A stretch of DNA of 46,707 bases from Elysia marginata. Its lineage: Eukaryota > Mollusca > Gastropoda > Plakobranchidae. Position numbers and translations under genes: made by a program. The stretch lies in assembly GCA_019649035.1 (NCBI GenBank), contig BMAT01003451.1, positions 244,183-290,889 of the forward strand, written 5' to 3'. Numbering within the stretch: position 1 is the stretch's first letter; every line of letters begins with the position of its first letter. Shown here one piece after another: positions 24,601 to 37,600 of the stretch. The notes beneath the pieces were generated by a model. That model did no database searches, was not told the origin of the DNA, and worked only from the letters and a program-made list of their open reading frames with translations.

Positions 24601-26256
24601 ATAAACAAGAGTGTTATCTGCTACCCACTTTCTTTTTATTTACAGCTTAGAACTTTCAAACTTCATCGGAAGTGGAAGGCCTTTAACGGATGGCTTAAAA
24701 ATATGCAATCATTGAAAACAAATAAATGCAAGAAATTTCTCAACGAGAACCTGTTTATACTTAATCAGGTAAGCTGGCTGCATCAAATGTTTTTGTTGGT
24801 TTTTTTTGTTTTTTGTTTTTTTGTCTGTTTGTTGTTTTTTTTTTGGTCACAGTAAGTACAAGTTGTAACCTTTGTTGAATTTCTTTAAAGCAGGGAGGAT
24901 GGACTATTTTCAGTAAATGTTTTGCTGCTCATGTGTGGATTCATTTTAATTTGCTTATTTTAGGCGTTTAGTAAGCGAAAATTGATTTTTGGGACCTGCG
25001 CACTATAAAGAAGCCTTCCCAAAACTTCGAACATGTCAAAGAAGATGTGTGGCGTCGTGGTGTAGTGGTAGACGCTCGGCTTTCGGATCGAGAGGTCCGG
25101 AGTTCGAGTCCTGCTTTCGGCAGGTCGACGTTTAGTCCTTGAGAAATGCTATTTACACATATTTCTTCGCCTCACTCATGCGTTAAACGAGTACCCGACT
25201 ATAGGCAGCGAAAGATCTTGTCAGAATGCTAGAGTGATGCGCTTAACTTGCTGCTCCTCTGTGGGTTCAGAAGGTACTTTGGTTGGGAATGGCCTGTCGG
25301 GGAACCCATGTAAAGCGCTTAGAGCACATGAGTGGATAAGCGCTATATAAAAATGCTCTTTATGCTCTCTTTTAAAGAAGCCTTCCCAGATATTATGAAG
25401 AAGCCTTCCCAGATATTATGAAGAAGCCTTCCCAAATATTATGAAGAAGCCTTCCCAGATATTATGAAGAAGCCTTCCCAGATATTATGAAGACGCCCAC
25501 TTAGAACTTTGCGCGTGAAAAAGAAGCCTTCATAGAACTTTGTGAATGGTGAAGAAGCCTTATAAAACTTTGTGAATGGTGAAGAAGCCTTCTCAGAACT
25601 TTTTGCATGGTAAAGAAGCCCTCCCAGAAGGCTCCATCAAGTAACTGGATGATAACTGTCCGGCGAGTCAAGTCAGATTTTGAGTCGGCGCCGTCCTACA
25701 GAGAGTTCTCGTATGATTTGAAGAGATCAATAGTGGAGTTGTCATTGTCTGCGAAGTCAAAATGGAATCTGTGCATATGCCAGAAAAAGGATCTTGACTG
25801 GAGCCACAATTATTGAAAAAAGAAAAGAAAGAAACCTACATTTACAACAACTTGCATTTAAACATTTATACAAATCGGCAAAAACAATCATTTGCCATAG
25901 TTTACTCTACCGAAAGACCAGGACGAGAAACCCAAAACAGAGAGAAATGGCAGCTGGAGGCGGAGGGCTACGTCATGTAGTGTAGTGTATTCACATCCTG
26001 AGTCATAGAGACTAATAAAGACCTACAAATATACAATTCAAGCGATTTAATTGTGTATTTGAAAGAAACAGGCTTGTGCATTAAAATTTACTTTTCCCGT
26101 TATTGTCTTGTAGAGACATTATCATATCAATGGTTCACAAGTCATCTAGGAATCGCAAGTTTTGTTTGCGAAATCATTTGATTTTGACTTCTTCTCCCTC
26201 TCCTTCTTGTTCTTGTTCTTGTTCTTCTTCTTCTTCTTCTTCTTCTTCTTCTTCTT

Positions 26257-26287
<31 letters not shown>

Positions 26288-29200
26288 ATAACATAACAAC
26301 TGCATCCCCCCAGACTCTGCGGCCTGCTATTCTGAGCGTGGTCAACATGTGCCTGGCGACCCAGGAGCTCAACCTGTTCACTGTGGATATCAGTGTCTGC
26401 TACAGCCTGGAAAGCTTTATGCAGACACAGCATAAGCATATCACAACGGTAAAGAGCATTACCGGTTGTTTTGTTTTTATTTTGTTTTTATATAGCACAT
26501 TTTTGGTGTGTTAAGACCACTGCAGATAGGTAAGCAGGCGGAAACTTATTTTAAAACGACTATTAAATTTAGAAGCATAGTTTTTCCTCTTTTTATCCCT
26601 CCCCTCAAAAACAACAGAAAGCATATTTTTTTTTTAGGTATTATTATCCTTTGGAAACTTATAGTAATGCATTTTATAAAATAAATTATAAAGACTTCTG
26701 AGAGTAAAAACTGTGTCACTCGGGAATCTGGGCTGGTGTTAAGACATCATTGTAAAAAAAGATAAAACTTTTCGTTTACCTTGTTGATGTTTTAATCACT
26801 TTTTAAATAGGCAAAGGACCTATAGAACTCAAAACAACCTGTCATGATGTTAGTGTTAAAACCCAGTGCAAGCTAATGTAACAATAATCGAAATTAATGG
26901 TTTAGGTATATTTTTCTTAGAAGCAACGATGTGTACCTACACGTTTCTGTCTTTTGTTGTCCTTCGGTGAATAGGCTGGTAGTCTTAACAGCAGAAATTT
27001 ATCCTTAAGAGAGTAAATTTGGAACCAAATATGTAGTTCTACTTATCACATTCCTACAAAATAATACTAAGAAGAAACGACGTTAAGGGAAAGACAATAA
27101 ATAACAGGGCAAAATCACACTCAAAATGTTTAAAAATCCGTTGTCCATAGTGATTTTGAAACCTCTGATCCCCAAAATGATGTTATAAAAGTGGCTGTCT
27201 ACAATCGACACTTATGTCCTCAACTTTTCTTCAACTGAAGACTTTTTTTCCTTAAATGTCTTTTTATTTCCTCGAAATTAATATAGGTATGATTATGGGT
27301 TTTTTTTTCAAATGCTAGTACCAAATAAAACGTAATCGATGTTTTCGAGTCAATTGAGACATCATAATATGGCGTCGTGGCCTAATGGTAGACGCTCGGT
27401 TTTCGGAATGAGAAGTCCGAGATTCGAACCCTACTTTCGGCAAGTCGACGTTTAGTCCTTGAGAGAGGTTTTTTAAACACATTTCTTTGCCTCACTCATG
27501 CGTTAAAAAGTACCCGACTATAGGCAGTGAAAGAACTTGTCTGTGTGCTAGAGTGATGCACTTTATTTGCTGCAGCTCTGCGAGTTCAGACGGCAATTTG
27601 GTTGGTAATGGCCTGCCGGGAAGCCGTGTAAAGCACTTAGAACATATTTGTGGATAAGGCGCTATATAAAACGCTCTTTAATTTTACTTTTATTTTCTCT
27701 ATTTATCAAACATGTATCAACTTGGATTTCATTCTGTAGATGAAGCAAAAGTTGGACACTTTTCGCCAGTTGGTCTCTCAAACAGTGTACCTGGCCTGTC
27801 GTAGATGTCTGATTGAAGCCGGTTTCTTTCCTGACGATGACCCAGTCATTCAGAACAGAGGTCAAGAAAGCAAATGCCAGCCTGAAATAATAGTTTGTTG
27901 AATGTGAAAAAAAACCCCAAGAGAATGGGGAACGATAACAAACTTGAACGCTTCATCGAACAACAATTTATAAATTGAATGTACCAGATACTGGTAGCAT
28001 TGTCCTAAATGATTGATTTTTTTCAGAATTTCACTCAATTTAACTCTAGGTTGCGCTCGCTATGACTGTAGTACATTATCTCTTGTAGTTAACATTAAAA
28101 AACAAAGTTGCATAGGCAACATAACATTGAAAAACAGCACACCTTTGTGTTATAGAATTTTCAAGTAATAGTAGGATTGGCAATGATATTAAAAGTAGTT
28201 GTATTTCATTAGCAGTATTTGCAAAAAAATAGTAGTAATATAAGTTGTTGTATAAGTTGTTGTTGTTGCTTAAATTATTTTCTTGATGATTCAGCGCTCT
28301 CACAAACAAAAAACATGTTTCCCTTTTTAGCCCTCTCGACAGCATCATCTTTATCGAAGCGAGACCTCAGTTCATTTGTTGAGCAGGGTCTTGAGAGGCG
28401 CAATATGATCTATACTCTCCAGGCAAACAAGAGAAGCATTTGCAAGAGACTTACAAAGTTAGTTGGCTAGATTAAGAAGATGTCGGGGCAAAAACACACA
28501 TAGTCACACTTTTTTTGGTCCTTCATTTTTACTTGTGAATAGGCATCATTCGTTTTCAGCATTTGAATTACCGCTCTCTTAATTTTTAAAATTTAACAAC
28601 AGCTTGAGACTATGTTAGTGCTGCTGGGTCAACATTTTTGTTGGTGGTATTTAAACGATTGTGAAAATGTGAGCAAAGATAATTTCGAACGAAAAAAGGG
28701 TTTATAATGTTGAAATTTGCTGTAGGTTCTTGATTCGTTATGGCTTTATTTTGATCAGACAAACTGCAAGAAAATCATTAATGGTGCCTTTGAACGTTGC
28801 ACCTCTTTCTAAATTGATATCTACCTAAGCTTTCGACATCATTGTCCTTTTCTTGGCCCTAACACCGGGCTTGATAACTCGCCTGTTTATTACTTACCCC
28901 CAACACAGCTTTGTAACGATGACAGATTACATGATGATGTCCACCATACACGCCTTGCTGAATACATCAATGACATCCCTCACCACACACATGACACATC
29001 TGATGATGCTGACGCCATCAAAAGCGGAGCTGGGAGCGCTCAACCCCTTCATCGTGGACCCGGACTACCTGCCCGAGGAGGATATCACGGTGGAAGAAAT
29101 GGTCGCTGTAGAAAACGCAGACGGCGCGGCGTCGAATCCCGCTGCTAGCCGCATCAGCCTTCCGCCCTCGATGCTGTCGACCAACTCGAAAACACAGAAG

Positions 29201-32200
29201 CTTTCGCGCGTGTCCATCGGCGTGAGTCTTGAAACATGAAGTTAACTTTTATCTGAGGGAATTCGGTAAAAATAAAAAACGCTGAATCACCGAAAACAGT
29301 TCAACAAAGTCATAAACAATCCACTGAACTGATATAATAATATGCCATATTGTAGCTATCAGAAATATTGCACACAAAGTCTAAAGAGGTAATTGAAATG
29401 TCGTTTTATGAAACTGCAAGTAGATTGAATTGAGACTTAAGCTAATAATCTTCACAAAGACGAAGTGAAAAAAAGAGATTTTTTGAGAGGTCTTAATGTT
29501 TCATTATGTTAACAGATAAAGGGTGTAAACGAGATTATTAATGCGAATTGAGTAAAAACTCCAGGGCAAACAATTTCGAATCAGATGATGTCAAATAGTT
29601 TATGACGCAATGTATTCCAAAGAGGTCTTTATCAAGTATGGCGAAACATGTACCAGCTTTTGTTTTGTTTTTGTTTGTTTGGTTTGAGCGTTGAAAATTT
29701 AATGAGGTGAATACAAAAAAAATCCAAGTAGTAGCGTCCAACATCCTTGTAAAGTAAAATTCTTCGCATGTAAAAGAAATTGAAATAAAGTGAGGTTGAA
29801 CGCAACCTTAATGCACTTGCTTTTGACTGTCATGGATACCTGGTCAAATCTGCTTTCTTGCTCATGCTGAGGTAGATTAGGTGGTTTTACCTCGGGTGTC
29901 GTTTCCGAATTAATTCACGATTGGTAAAAAATCTGCTCTCCAATTCGTTTGCCACAGTTTTTTAGGTTCAAGGGCTAAAACCCATCTCCATTATCCTCTT
30001 TGGTACGGCAGTGAAACATCAAACGTTGGTAAAGCTAAGATAATTTGTTAAAATATGCGGACAATTCTTTTTCACACGAGAATATTTCGTGCTCGAGGTC
30101 TTCCAATAGGCGGACGGTGTTACATCGCGCACACTCCGTATACTTATGCCTGAGGCTAGCTTAGGGGACGTAAAATTATTTAAAACACATTGCGCACACT
30201 GATTTGAGCCCTTCATCTAAAAAGTTAGTCAAGATGGTCAGAGAGTTTTTAACACATACTGTTTCAGGTCTAGGGTATTTTCGAGTTCCGGTCGACTTGC
30301 CTTAGCATAATATTCTTTTGTAAGCTTTAGGGTTGATTCAATTTTTTTCAAGCTGTTCCCTAGCTTATTCGATTTCATTCAGAAAAACAAATTCGATTCA
30401 TAATTTAATCTCATTTATAAAATAAAAAGCTAATCTTCTCGTGTTGCGATACAAACGGAGACAAAATAAGTTTAATTCCACTGACAAGTATTTGTTTTCC
30501 ATTTCAGTCAGAAGTATCATCATCGGATTCGGTAAGTTTCAACTGAACAGTTTTGCCATGTGACGGTTGAAATTATTTCTAGATTCCACTTTTCAAATTT
30601 CCCTATAGGTCTGAATTTTTTAGACTAAAAAAAAAACAACTAAAAACAAACATCCTTCATGGGGTGCATACTGTACTCAAACTAAAATTATACCACTTGA
30701 GTTATTTGTCTTAAATGAGAAAGCAACGTCCTACAAATTTTCAGAATAACTGGTTGTTTAGTTATTTGGGATATTGTTATTAGAAATTGAAATTCGGGAA
30801 AGTTAGGAACCTTATTTTCAAAGCGAAATTTTTTTTTTAAATAAGTATTACATTTTAAGCATTGACGCTAGAAATAAATAAGAAAAATTGTATTTTGAGA
30901 ATAAGAATGTTTTTTTTTATAAGAACATTTTTGTCATAATGTCTTTTGTCTTTTGTGGCGTCGTGGTGTAGTGGTAGACGCTCGGCTTTCGGATCGAGAG
31001 GTCCGGTGTTCGAGTCCTGCTTTCGGTCCTTGAGAAAGGCTATTTACACACATTTCTTTGCCTCACTCATGCGTTAAAAGAGTACCCTACAGGCAGTGAA
31101 AGATCTTGTCAGAATGCTAGAGTGATGCGCTCAACTTGCTGCTCCTCTGTGAGTTCAGAAGGTACTTTGGTTGGGAATGGCCTGTCGGGGAACCCATGTA
31201 AAGCGCTTAGAGCACGTTAGTGGATAAGCGCTATATAAAAATGCTCTCTCTCTTTATAATGAAGCTATACAAATCGTACCACGAAGTAATCACATGATCA
31301 TTATTATTCGCGTAGAATTGGGTATCAAAGGACCGTTGTAATTTTTCTTTCTGTCGTGCCACAAAAGTTGTACGCAAGAGATATGTGCTTTATAAATAAT
31401 CAACTAACCAATTTGAGATGTTGCGTCAGCATCATTGGGTAGCTGATAGAGTATTATTAACGAATGGTTGTCTTGAATGCATTGAGTCGCTTCCGGTCAG
31501 ACACTGTTTGTTTTTCTCTCTTTTATCAGAACTTACCATACAAACCAATGATTTCAATGGTAGTCTCCATGACACCTGTAATTGCAATTTTTGAGCCTTC
31601 CCTGGAAAGATTGACCAAGGTCCTTCGAGACCTTCTAATGCTCTGGCAGACAACGGTGAAAAGCATAGAAAATATGACACCTGACACAAAGTTCGATCCG
31701 TTTACAAGGTAAACAAAGAATGTCGAATTTAAGAATTTAAGTTCCTCCTTCCATGCTCGTACAATGTGCTACTGTATAAGTTGAGAAAATATTAAGAGCG
31801 AGTATGAACAAAAATCGTTGGGTTTTCGCTCATTTGTCTCGCAGCTGGTAAAAATGAATCGGATGTCGCAATTTTCTCTCAACAAGATGTTGATAGCTTT
31901 GACATTGCCTTTTTTTAAAACTTTAAAACGTTAAAAATTCCTTGATTTTATCCAAATTTTGTTGAAAGATTTTGTGATTTTTTTTTAATTTAGAACGTAG
32001 ACAAAAAAAGAGAGGAATCTGCTTTAAAATTAAAATATGCAGCATGCAACTTATTTGTATTAGTTGCCAGACATTTTCTGTGACTGCATTGCTGATTGCA
32101 CTTTGCCTAAAATCTTTAGATTATGCTACAATAAGAGCCCGAGAAAGCAACATAAAAGTAAACTGTTACAGTGGTTAATATGATAAGGAATAGTTTCTAC

Positions 32201-34580
32201 ATTCGTAAAGGTAACAATGGGCATACAAAACTAATGTCTAGCCTTCTACTTATTTATCCCTTAATCTACTCGTCCACAAACATCATAATATATTCTTCAT
32301 TTGTGCATAATTCACGAGACATTTAGTAGTGAGTTTTGGAAAGACCGGAAGCTATAAGCCAGAAACTTTTAAGAGATATGGGGGACCTGTAGCGCACATT
32401 TGGATAACAAGAAGAAGAAATCCATCAACTGTTCTATCCATTCACTATACTCGAGTCACTAACTTGGACATGTCGCTTTTTTCTTTGTACCTTTTATAAA
32501 AAAACAATTAGGTAAGTATTTGTCTCTCAGACATTATCTCTATCGAAATATCCATTTATATACCACGAATATATTTTTCTATTTTTTTCAAATAAATAAG
32601 TCCCCTGATCAACAACAAAGTTGAAGAGAAAACGTGCGGAGATGGCCCAAATTTCAGATATGTATTGAAGAACGATAACTACTACCAGAACCAAATGATT
32701 GAAGCAATAGTAAGTTGACAGTTCTTGTGAAGATGTATGTAATGAATGTACTTAATATTCTTATAACTTTCAACGTAATGTAATATCATTTTATCCTTTA
32801 ACCTACCTTTTTACCGCGGTGGTTTCAAACAACCAAAATCATTCTTGTGAGGGAGCTCAATAAGTTACAATTGAACTTAATTAATACAGGAAAAGGCAAG
32901 AGGAAAGAGATGAAGGAAATTGAGAGAAAAGAAAAAGCGAGAGGCAGAGCAGAAAAAAGAGGACAGGAAGAAAATGATAAAGAGAGCAAAAATATTTTGT
33001 CTTGAATTCTTGAATAATGAGCTAAAACATATGATTATGTGTGTGTGATACAAAACAGGAAATCATAAAGAAAGCTTACGACCTAGCTAATGTCTACCTG
33101 GGCACCCTTGAGAAACATCGTCAGTTCTTCAGTGACGACTTAAAATTTGAACTAAAAGCTGCACGGAAACGCACTGGTGTTCATCTTCGCTCAAGTGAAG
33201 AGGGTATGTTCGTAGCAAAGTTAATTTTTTTTCAATTATTTGCCTTTTAGCAAGGGCATAATTAAAAACTGTAATATGTCATCAATCTAATCTAACAGTG
33301 GATCTGTTCTGATTGTGTGTATATTTATACAGATTAAAACTTTCAAAAAGAGCACAACAAGGAGCTGAGTCTAAACTTAAGGTTCCCGTTCTTTTAAATT
33401 CTACAATATAAAAGATTTGGCGCCATACTCCATTAAACAGCGGGTAAGAAAGCTAAGCTGGAGATCCGATGAGATGTTGTCCAGTTGTAGGCTTAGCACT
33501 GTTGTTTTCACGTGTGACAAAGTGTTATTAAGCAAAGAAGAAGGAAGCATTATAAAACCTTTAAGACTTTTTGTGTAATTTGTCTTAGGTTCTATTGGAT
33601 ATACCAGGATGAGCAATCTACACCCTATACTGGGTATTAGTAAAATCTTATAAAGCTGCATCAGCATTAGCGTGTTAAAACATTGACCTTGTCGGGGGTT
33701 AAGTTAAGAAAATAAATCTTTGGCTTCGTGTAGATGATTATTAGGACTAATCTCTACACCAAAGAATTCTTTTTATTGCTACTCTACCTTTACTGGGTTA
33801 TCCATGCGAATATTTGTTGTGAGTGTTGTTTGTTGCCTTCCTTGTTTTTTGTTGTTGTTTTTTTTTGTTTAAACCTTTGCTGTGATGCTCTATGTACATA
33901 CTAGTTTGATGCTAAGCAGAGGCTACTTAGTTTATGTAATGTCAGCTAAGATTAACATAACAACGTTACACTCTATTCCACACAGAGGTCGTGATGAACT
34001 CGGGTAAAGCTGCAAATGTTTGGTCTCTTAGATTTTGTTCATTTTATTGTCACAATGTTCTTTTAAAATTCATTGCTCTAGCCTTTTACCACGTTATTTT
34101 AGTAATTTATGCGTTTTAAAAATTCCTTGAATTACATTTTCCTTTCATAAGGATTGAACATTTGGTTGAATTGATTAAAAATTGTTCATTATATTTTAGT
34201 TTCTTCCTCCTTATTACAATTTTAAACTTCTATTAGTTCATTAACAAAGTTACGAGGTGTATCTCAAAGAAAAAATACACAAAAGCTTCTGAAACTATAT
34301 TTTACAGTACTTTTTATTCTACTTTTTGTTCTTCTTGTTCATGCTCTTGTTCTTCTAGTTCTTGCTCTTGTTCTTCTTGTTCTTGTTCTTTTTGTTCTTG
34401 TTCTACTTCTACTTCTTCCTCTTTTGTTCTTCTTCTTCTTCTTCTTCTTCTTCTTCTNNNNNNNNNNNNNNNNNNNNNNNNNNNNNNNNNNNNNNNNNNN
34501 NNNNNNNNNNNNNNNNNNNNNNNNNNNNNNNNNNNNNNNNNNNNNNNNNNNNNNNNNNNNNNNNNNNNNNNNNNNNNNNN

Positions 34581-34612
<32 letters not shown>

Positions 34613-37600
34613 CCTTCTTCTTCTCCTTCTTCTTCTTCTTTTTTTTCTTCATCTCTTTTTGTCCTTCCTCTTTTTTCTCTCCTTGATCTTTATATTAAAG
34701 CTGCACGATTTTGCTACAATTTTAAAGGCCAATTTTATAATACGAGTCGCACGATTTTCCTTTTTTTATTGAAATAATCTCCGGAGATATTACTAGTCTT
34801 TGCATAGAGTGCTTCGGCCACACTTTTTTTGAAAAAAAGAAAGAAAATTAAAGACGGAAAGTTTCTAATGTAAACTTATACTATTTTTGTTCAGATCCGG
34901 TCATTTTTCATGACCTACTCCAAAGGTTTCACCAGCAACACCGCATGGTCCAGGCTGTCGAAGACAAGTACCCTATCGGCGTGTTTCTCGTGGATACCAG
35001 AGAAGTGAAGAAGTTGCTGCGCCCAGTGCCCATAGACTGTCTCAAAGTAAGACACATTTAGGGCGGTTAAAAAAATCAGTATTATGCCTTTTCTTTGAAA
35101 TCAGACTTACTTCTCTTGCTTGAGTCTTGGTATTGAAGAAAACACGGTAATGCCAAGTTTTCTACCAGAATTTGGTAAAAGGTCTCTTTATGTCATACAT
35201 GTAGTGTCATGAGTGTCTTTTTTTTAACTTAGACAAAGAAAAAAATGAGGAGCTTTCTTGATTTTTTTCTAAAACTTGAAAAATGCAGATTTTAAGTTTT
35301 TGCGAAAACAGTATTCCACAGAAGCTGATTTTACTAGTCCTAATACATACTTACATAACCCTTTATATGGAAAGTAAAATCTTTTTCGGTCAGGTTTAAG
35401 AAAGAGATGGGGGTGAGTGTGTGTGACATGTCAACGACATTGAACACAAGTAGCGTACTCTAAATACATGCGATTCTTTAGGATTATAATTGAGACAACT
35501 CGATCAAAAGATAGAAAGAGGCAGACAGACATACAGACAGACAGGCAGACAGACAGACAGACAAAGAGTATCGTTTATTTCCTAAAGGTAATCAAAAGGG
35601 GAGCAAATGCTCAATTCTTGAGTTAGGTCGAATTAAATTCAATGATGTAGTGGGTGCACGAGTGATAGATAAACAGGTCAATAGAAAAGTGAAGATGACG
35701 ATCATTATTCATTTTCAACCACATTTCTGAAAGACAATACTGGTTTAAGGTGACATGGAGACTAGAATATAGAGCTATATTTTCCTCTTTTAAAACTGCT
35801 ACAAGTAATTTAAAAACAAAGGTGTATTTTTATCAATCTTTTTCTTTTCTTTTGCTTAAATGCCTCCTCCTATATGTTTGTCTAGCAAATCCACAGCGAG
35901 CTGCCTGTGATAGCACGTGAAGGAATTAATCGCATCATGACGGAGCTTCAGGACGGTCAAGTAAGGCTTGAATACAGTCCCACAGCCACGAACGAGTACG
36001 TCAAATACCTGAACTTTCTCGACGAGTTCCAGATTACGGTATGTAAATATCAGCTTAATTTATTACTTGTTTTTTTTTTTGTAAAAAAAAAAAACTACTA
36101 CAAACCTAACCCTTCGCAAAATAGATAAGTTTAGCTAACAGCAAGGTTAGTTGAAGAAAGTACTAATAAAGTAAACGGACCCTGGGATAAAAAGTAGATT
36201 TTACTAAATTGCAGCGCAAACGCTGTGTAACACATGTGCATATAAATACCTACCCTTTTTTGCTTGCATCTACCTTCTCACATTATGATGCTCAATAAAG
36301 CTTAAGTCATACGCACTTGTGAGCGAAAGGTTGCGGTTATGTATACAATTGCAATGCAAAACTCGTTTAAATTTAGCTTTAACAGAGACAATTTTTTAGA
36401 AAATTAAACTTAACGTAACTATTAATTTGTGCCCTGGACTGCACTTGATAAAAGGCTGTCAGAGCCTGGCCCTTGTAAAAACAAAACGGTATTCTGATTT
36501 TCTTTTATTGTTTGATTAATTTCTCTCATATTTCGGATTTCAGGTAGACAATCTTGAGGTGAACTCCTCAGTCATCCACGACCTGTATGAGATCATCGAT
36601 AGTTACAGGATAGGCAAACCCCCAGAAGATTTTGCCCAGTATCAGGTCAGTATCAGTTCACATGCTTTACTCTTTGAAGTTCTTGATCTAAAATGTCATT
36701 ATCAACCATACACCGTTAAATCATTCCGCATGTTTCGCGGATGATGTATTGTCCTTAAAGGCATGGTTTGTCAAGCAATTTTTCCCTATATTTTGTTTGT
36801 TTTTATCTCAACTATCATATAACTTTGTCATGTAGAAGCAAATATGTTAATTTTTAGATGAAACAATCAATAATTCAAAGAAGTTTTGCATTGTTATTTG
36901 CTTAGGTAGTTAGCTGAGAACACTTTTAACTGCTAAGTACGTTTAATCACATCGCGTCAGTCACATAAATTTAGATTATGATGCTTTTATGTACTGGTTT
37001 TTAAAGCTGTTTTAATGGCCACATTTAATACTGTTTTCACATCTAAACATGTATTCCATCTTTGAATGTAACAATCACCGTCTTAGGCTCACTTGAATAA
37101 TTATACTGCGATTACAGAAGAAACAGTTTTTCTCCAGTGGTCAATATTCTTTGAGCCAAATTTAACGCCTTGTTCAAGGTGATATAAAGACTTAGAGCTA
37201 TCAAAAGCGCTTTCAGTTAACTTTACAAAACACTGAACCATCTAATAATTTTTTTCTCCCTAGGAATTAGAGCAAAGCATTTACAACTCCAAAAACCTGA
37301 TCGACAGGGCGTTGTCGGGTAGAGAGCAAGTTTTAGAAAAGTTCTCGAAATCGGCCGACAAAGATGCTGCTGAGCTAATGCATGAGTCCAAGCAACAAAT
37401 GGAGAGACTGAAGGTGAGTAAAACCTAGGTTGCTGAGAAAACTCTTACTCCACCAGGTTAAAGAACCTCCACTGAAGCTGAGTAGGGCAGCAGCGATGAA
37501 AGACACAATTATTATATAATGGTGGATTAACGCTCGTTTTGTTGCCATCGCCCACTGCGTGTTAACTGAAATGAAATTTTAACCTAAAGTTTGTGTACAG

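Noticed and set aside
25051-25122. A functional tRNA gene
   Set aside because: The tRNA-like sequence lacks a proper acceptor pairing, has an extra base in the anticodon loop and is joined to a repeated body and tail, so it is a SINE head. The same holds for 27372, 30957, 19433 and 42100.
25607-25985. Frames of 69 and 63 codons after the minisatellite in intron 7
   Set aside because: Exons 7 and 8 join by homology (NENLFILNQ to TLRPAI), leaving no place for an extra exon; no family is recognised.
26103-26439. Poly-Ser, poly-Arg and poly-Lys frames
   Set aside because: Translations of the CTT repeat before exon 8; the minus-strand frames merely run antisense through exon 8.
33401-33667. Minus-strand frame of 88 codons ([17 protein letters not shown]) that faintly recalls the end of a non-LTR reverse transcriptase
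   Set aside because: No catalytic motif, neighbouring frames are broken and the resemblance is too weak to call; it lies in dynein intron 15.
34314-34777. Frames spanning the N gap
   Set aside because: Repeat translation joined across unknown bases.
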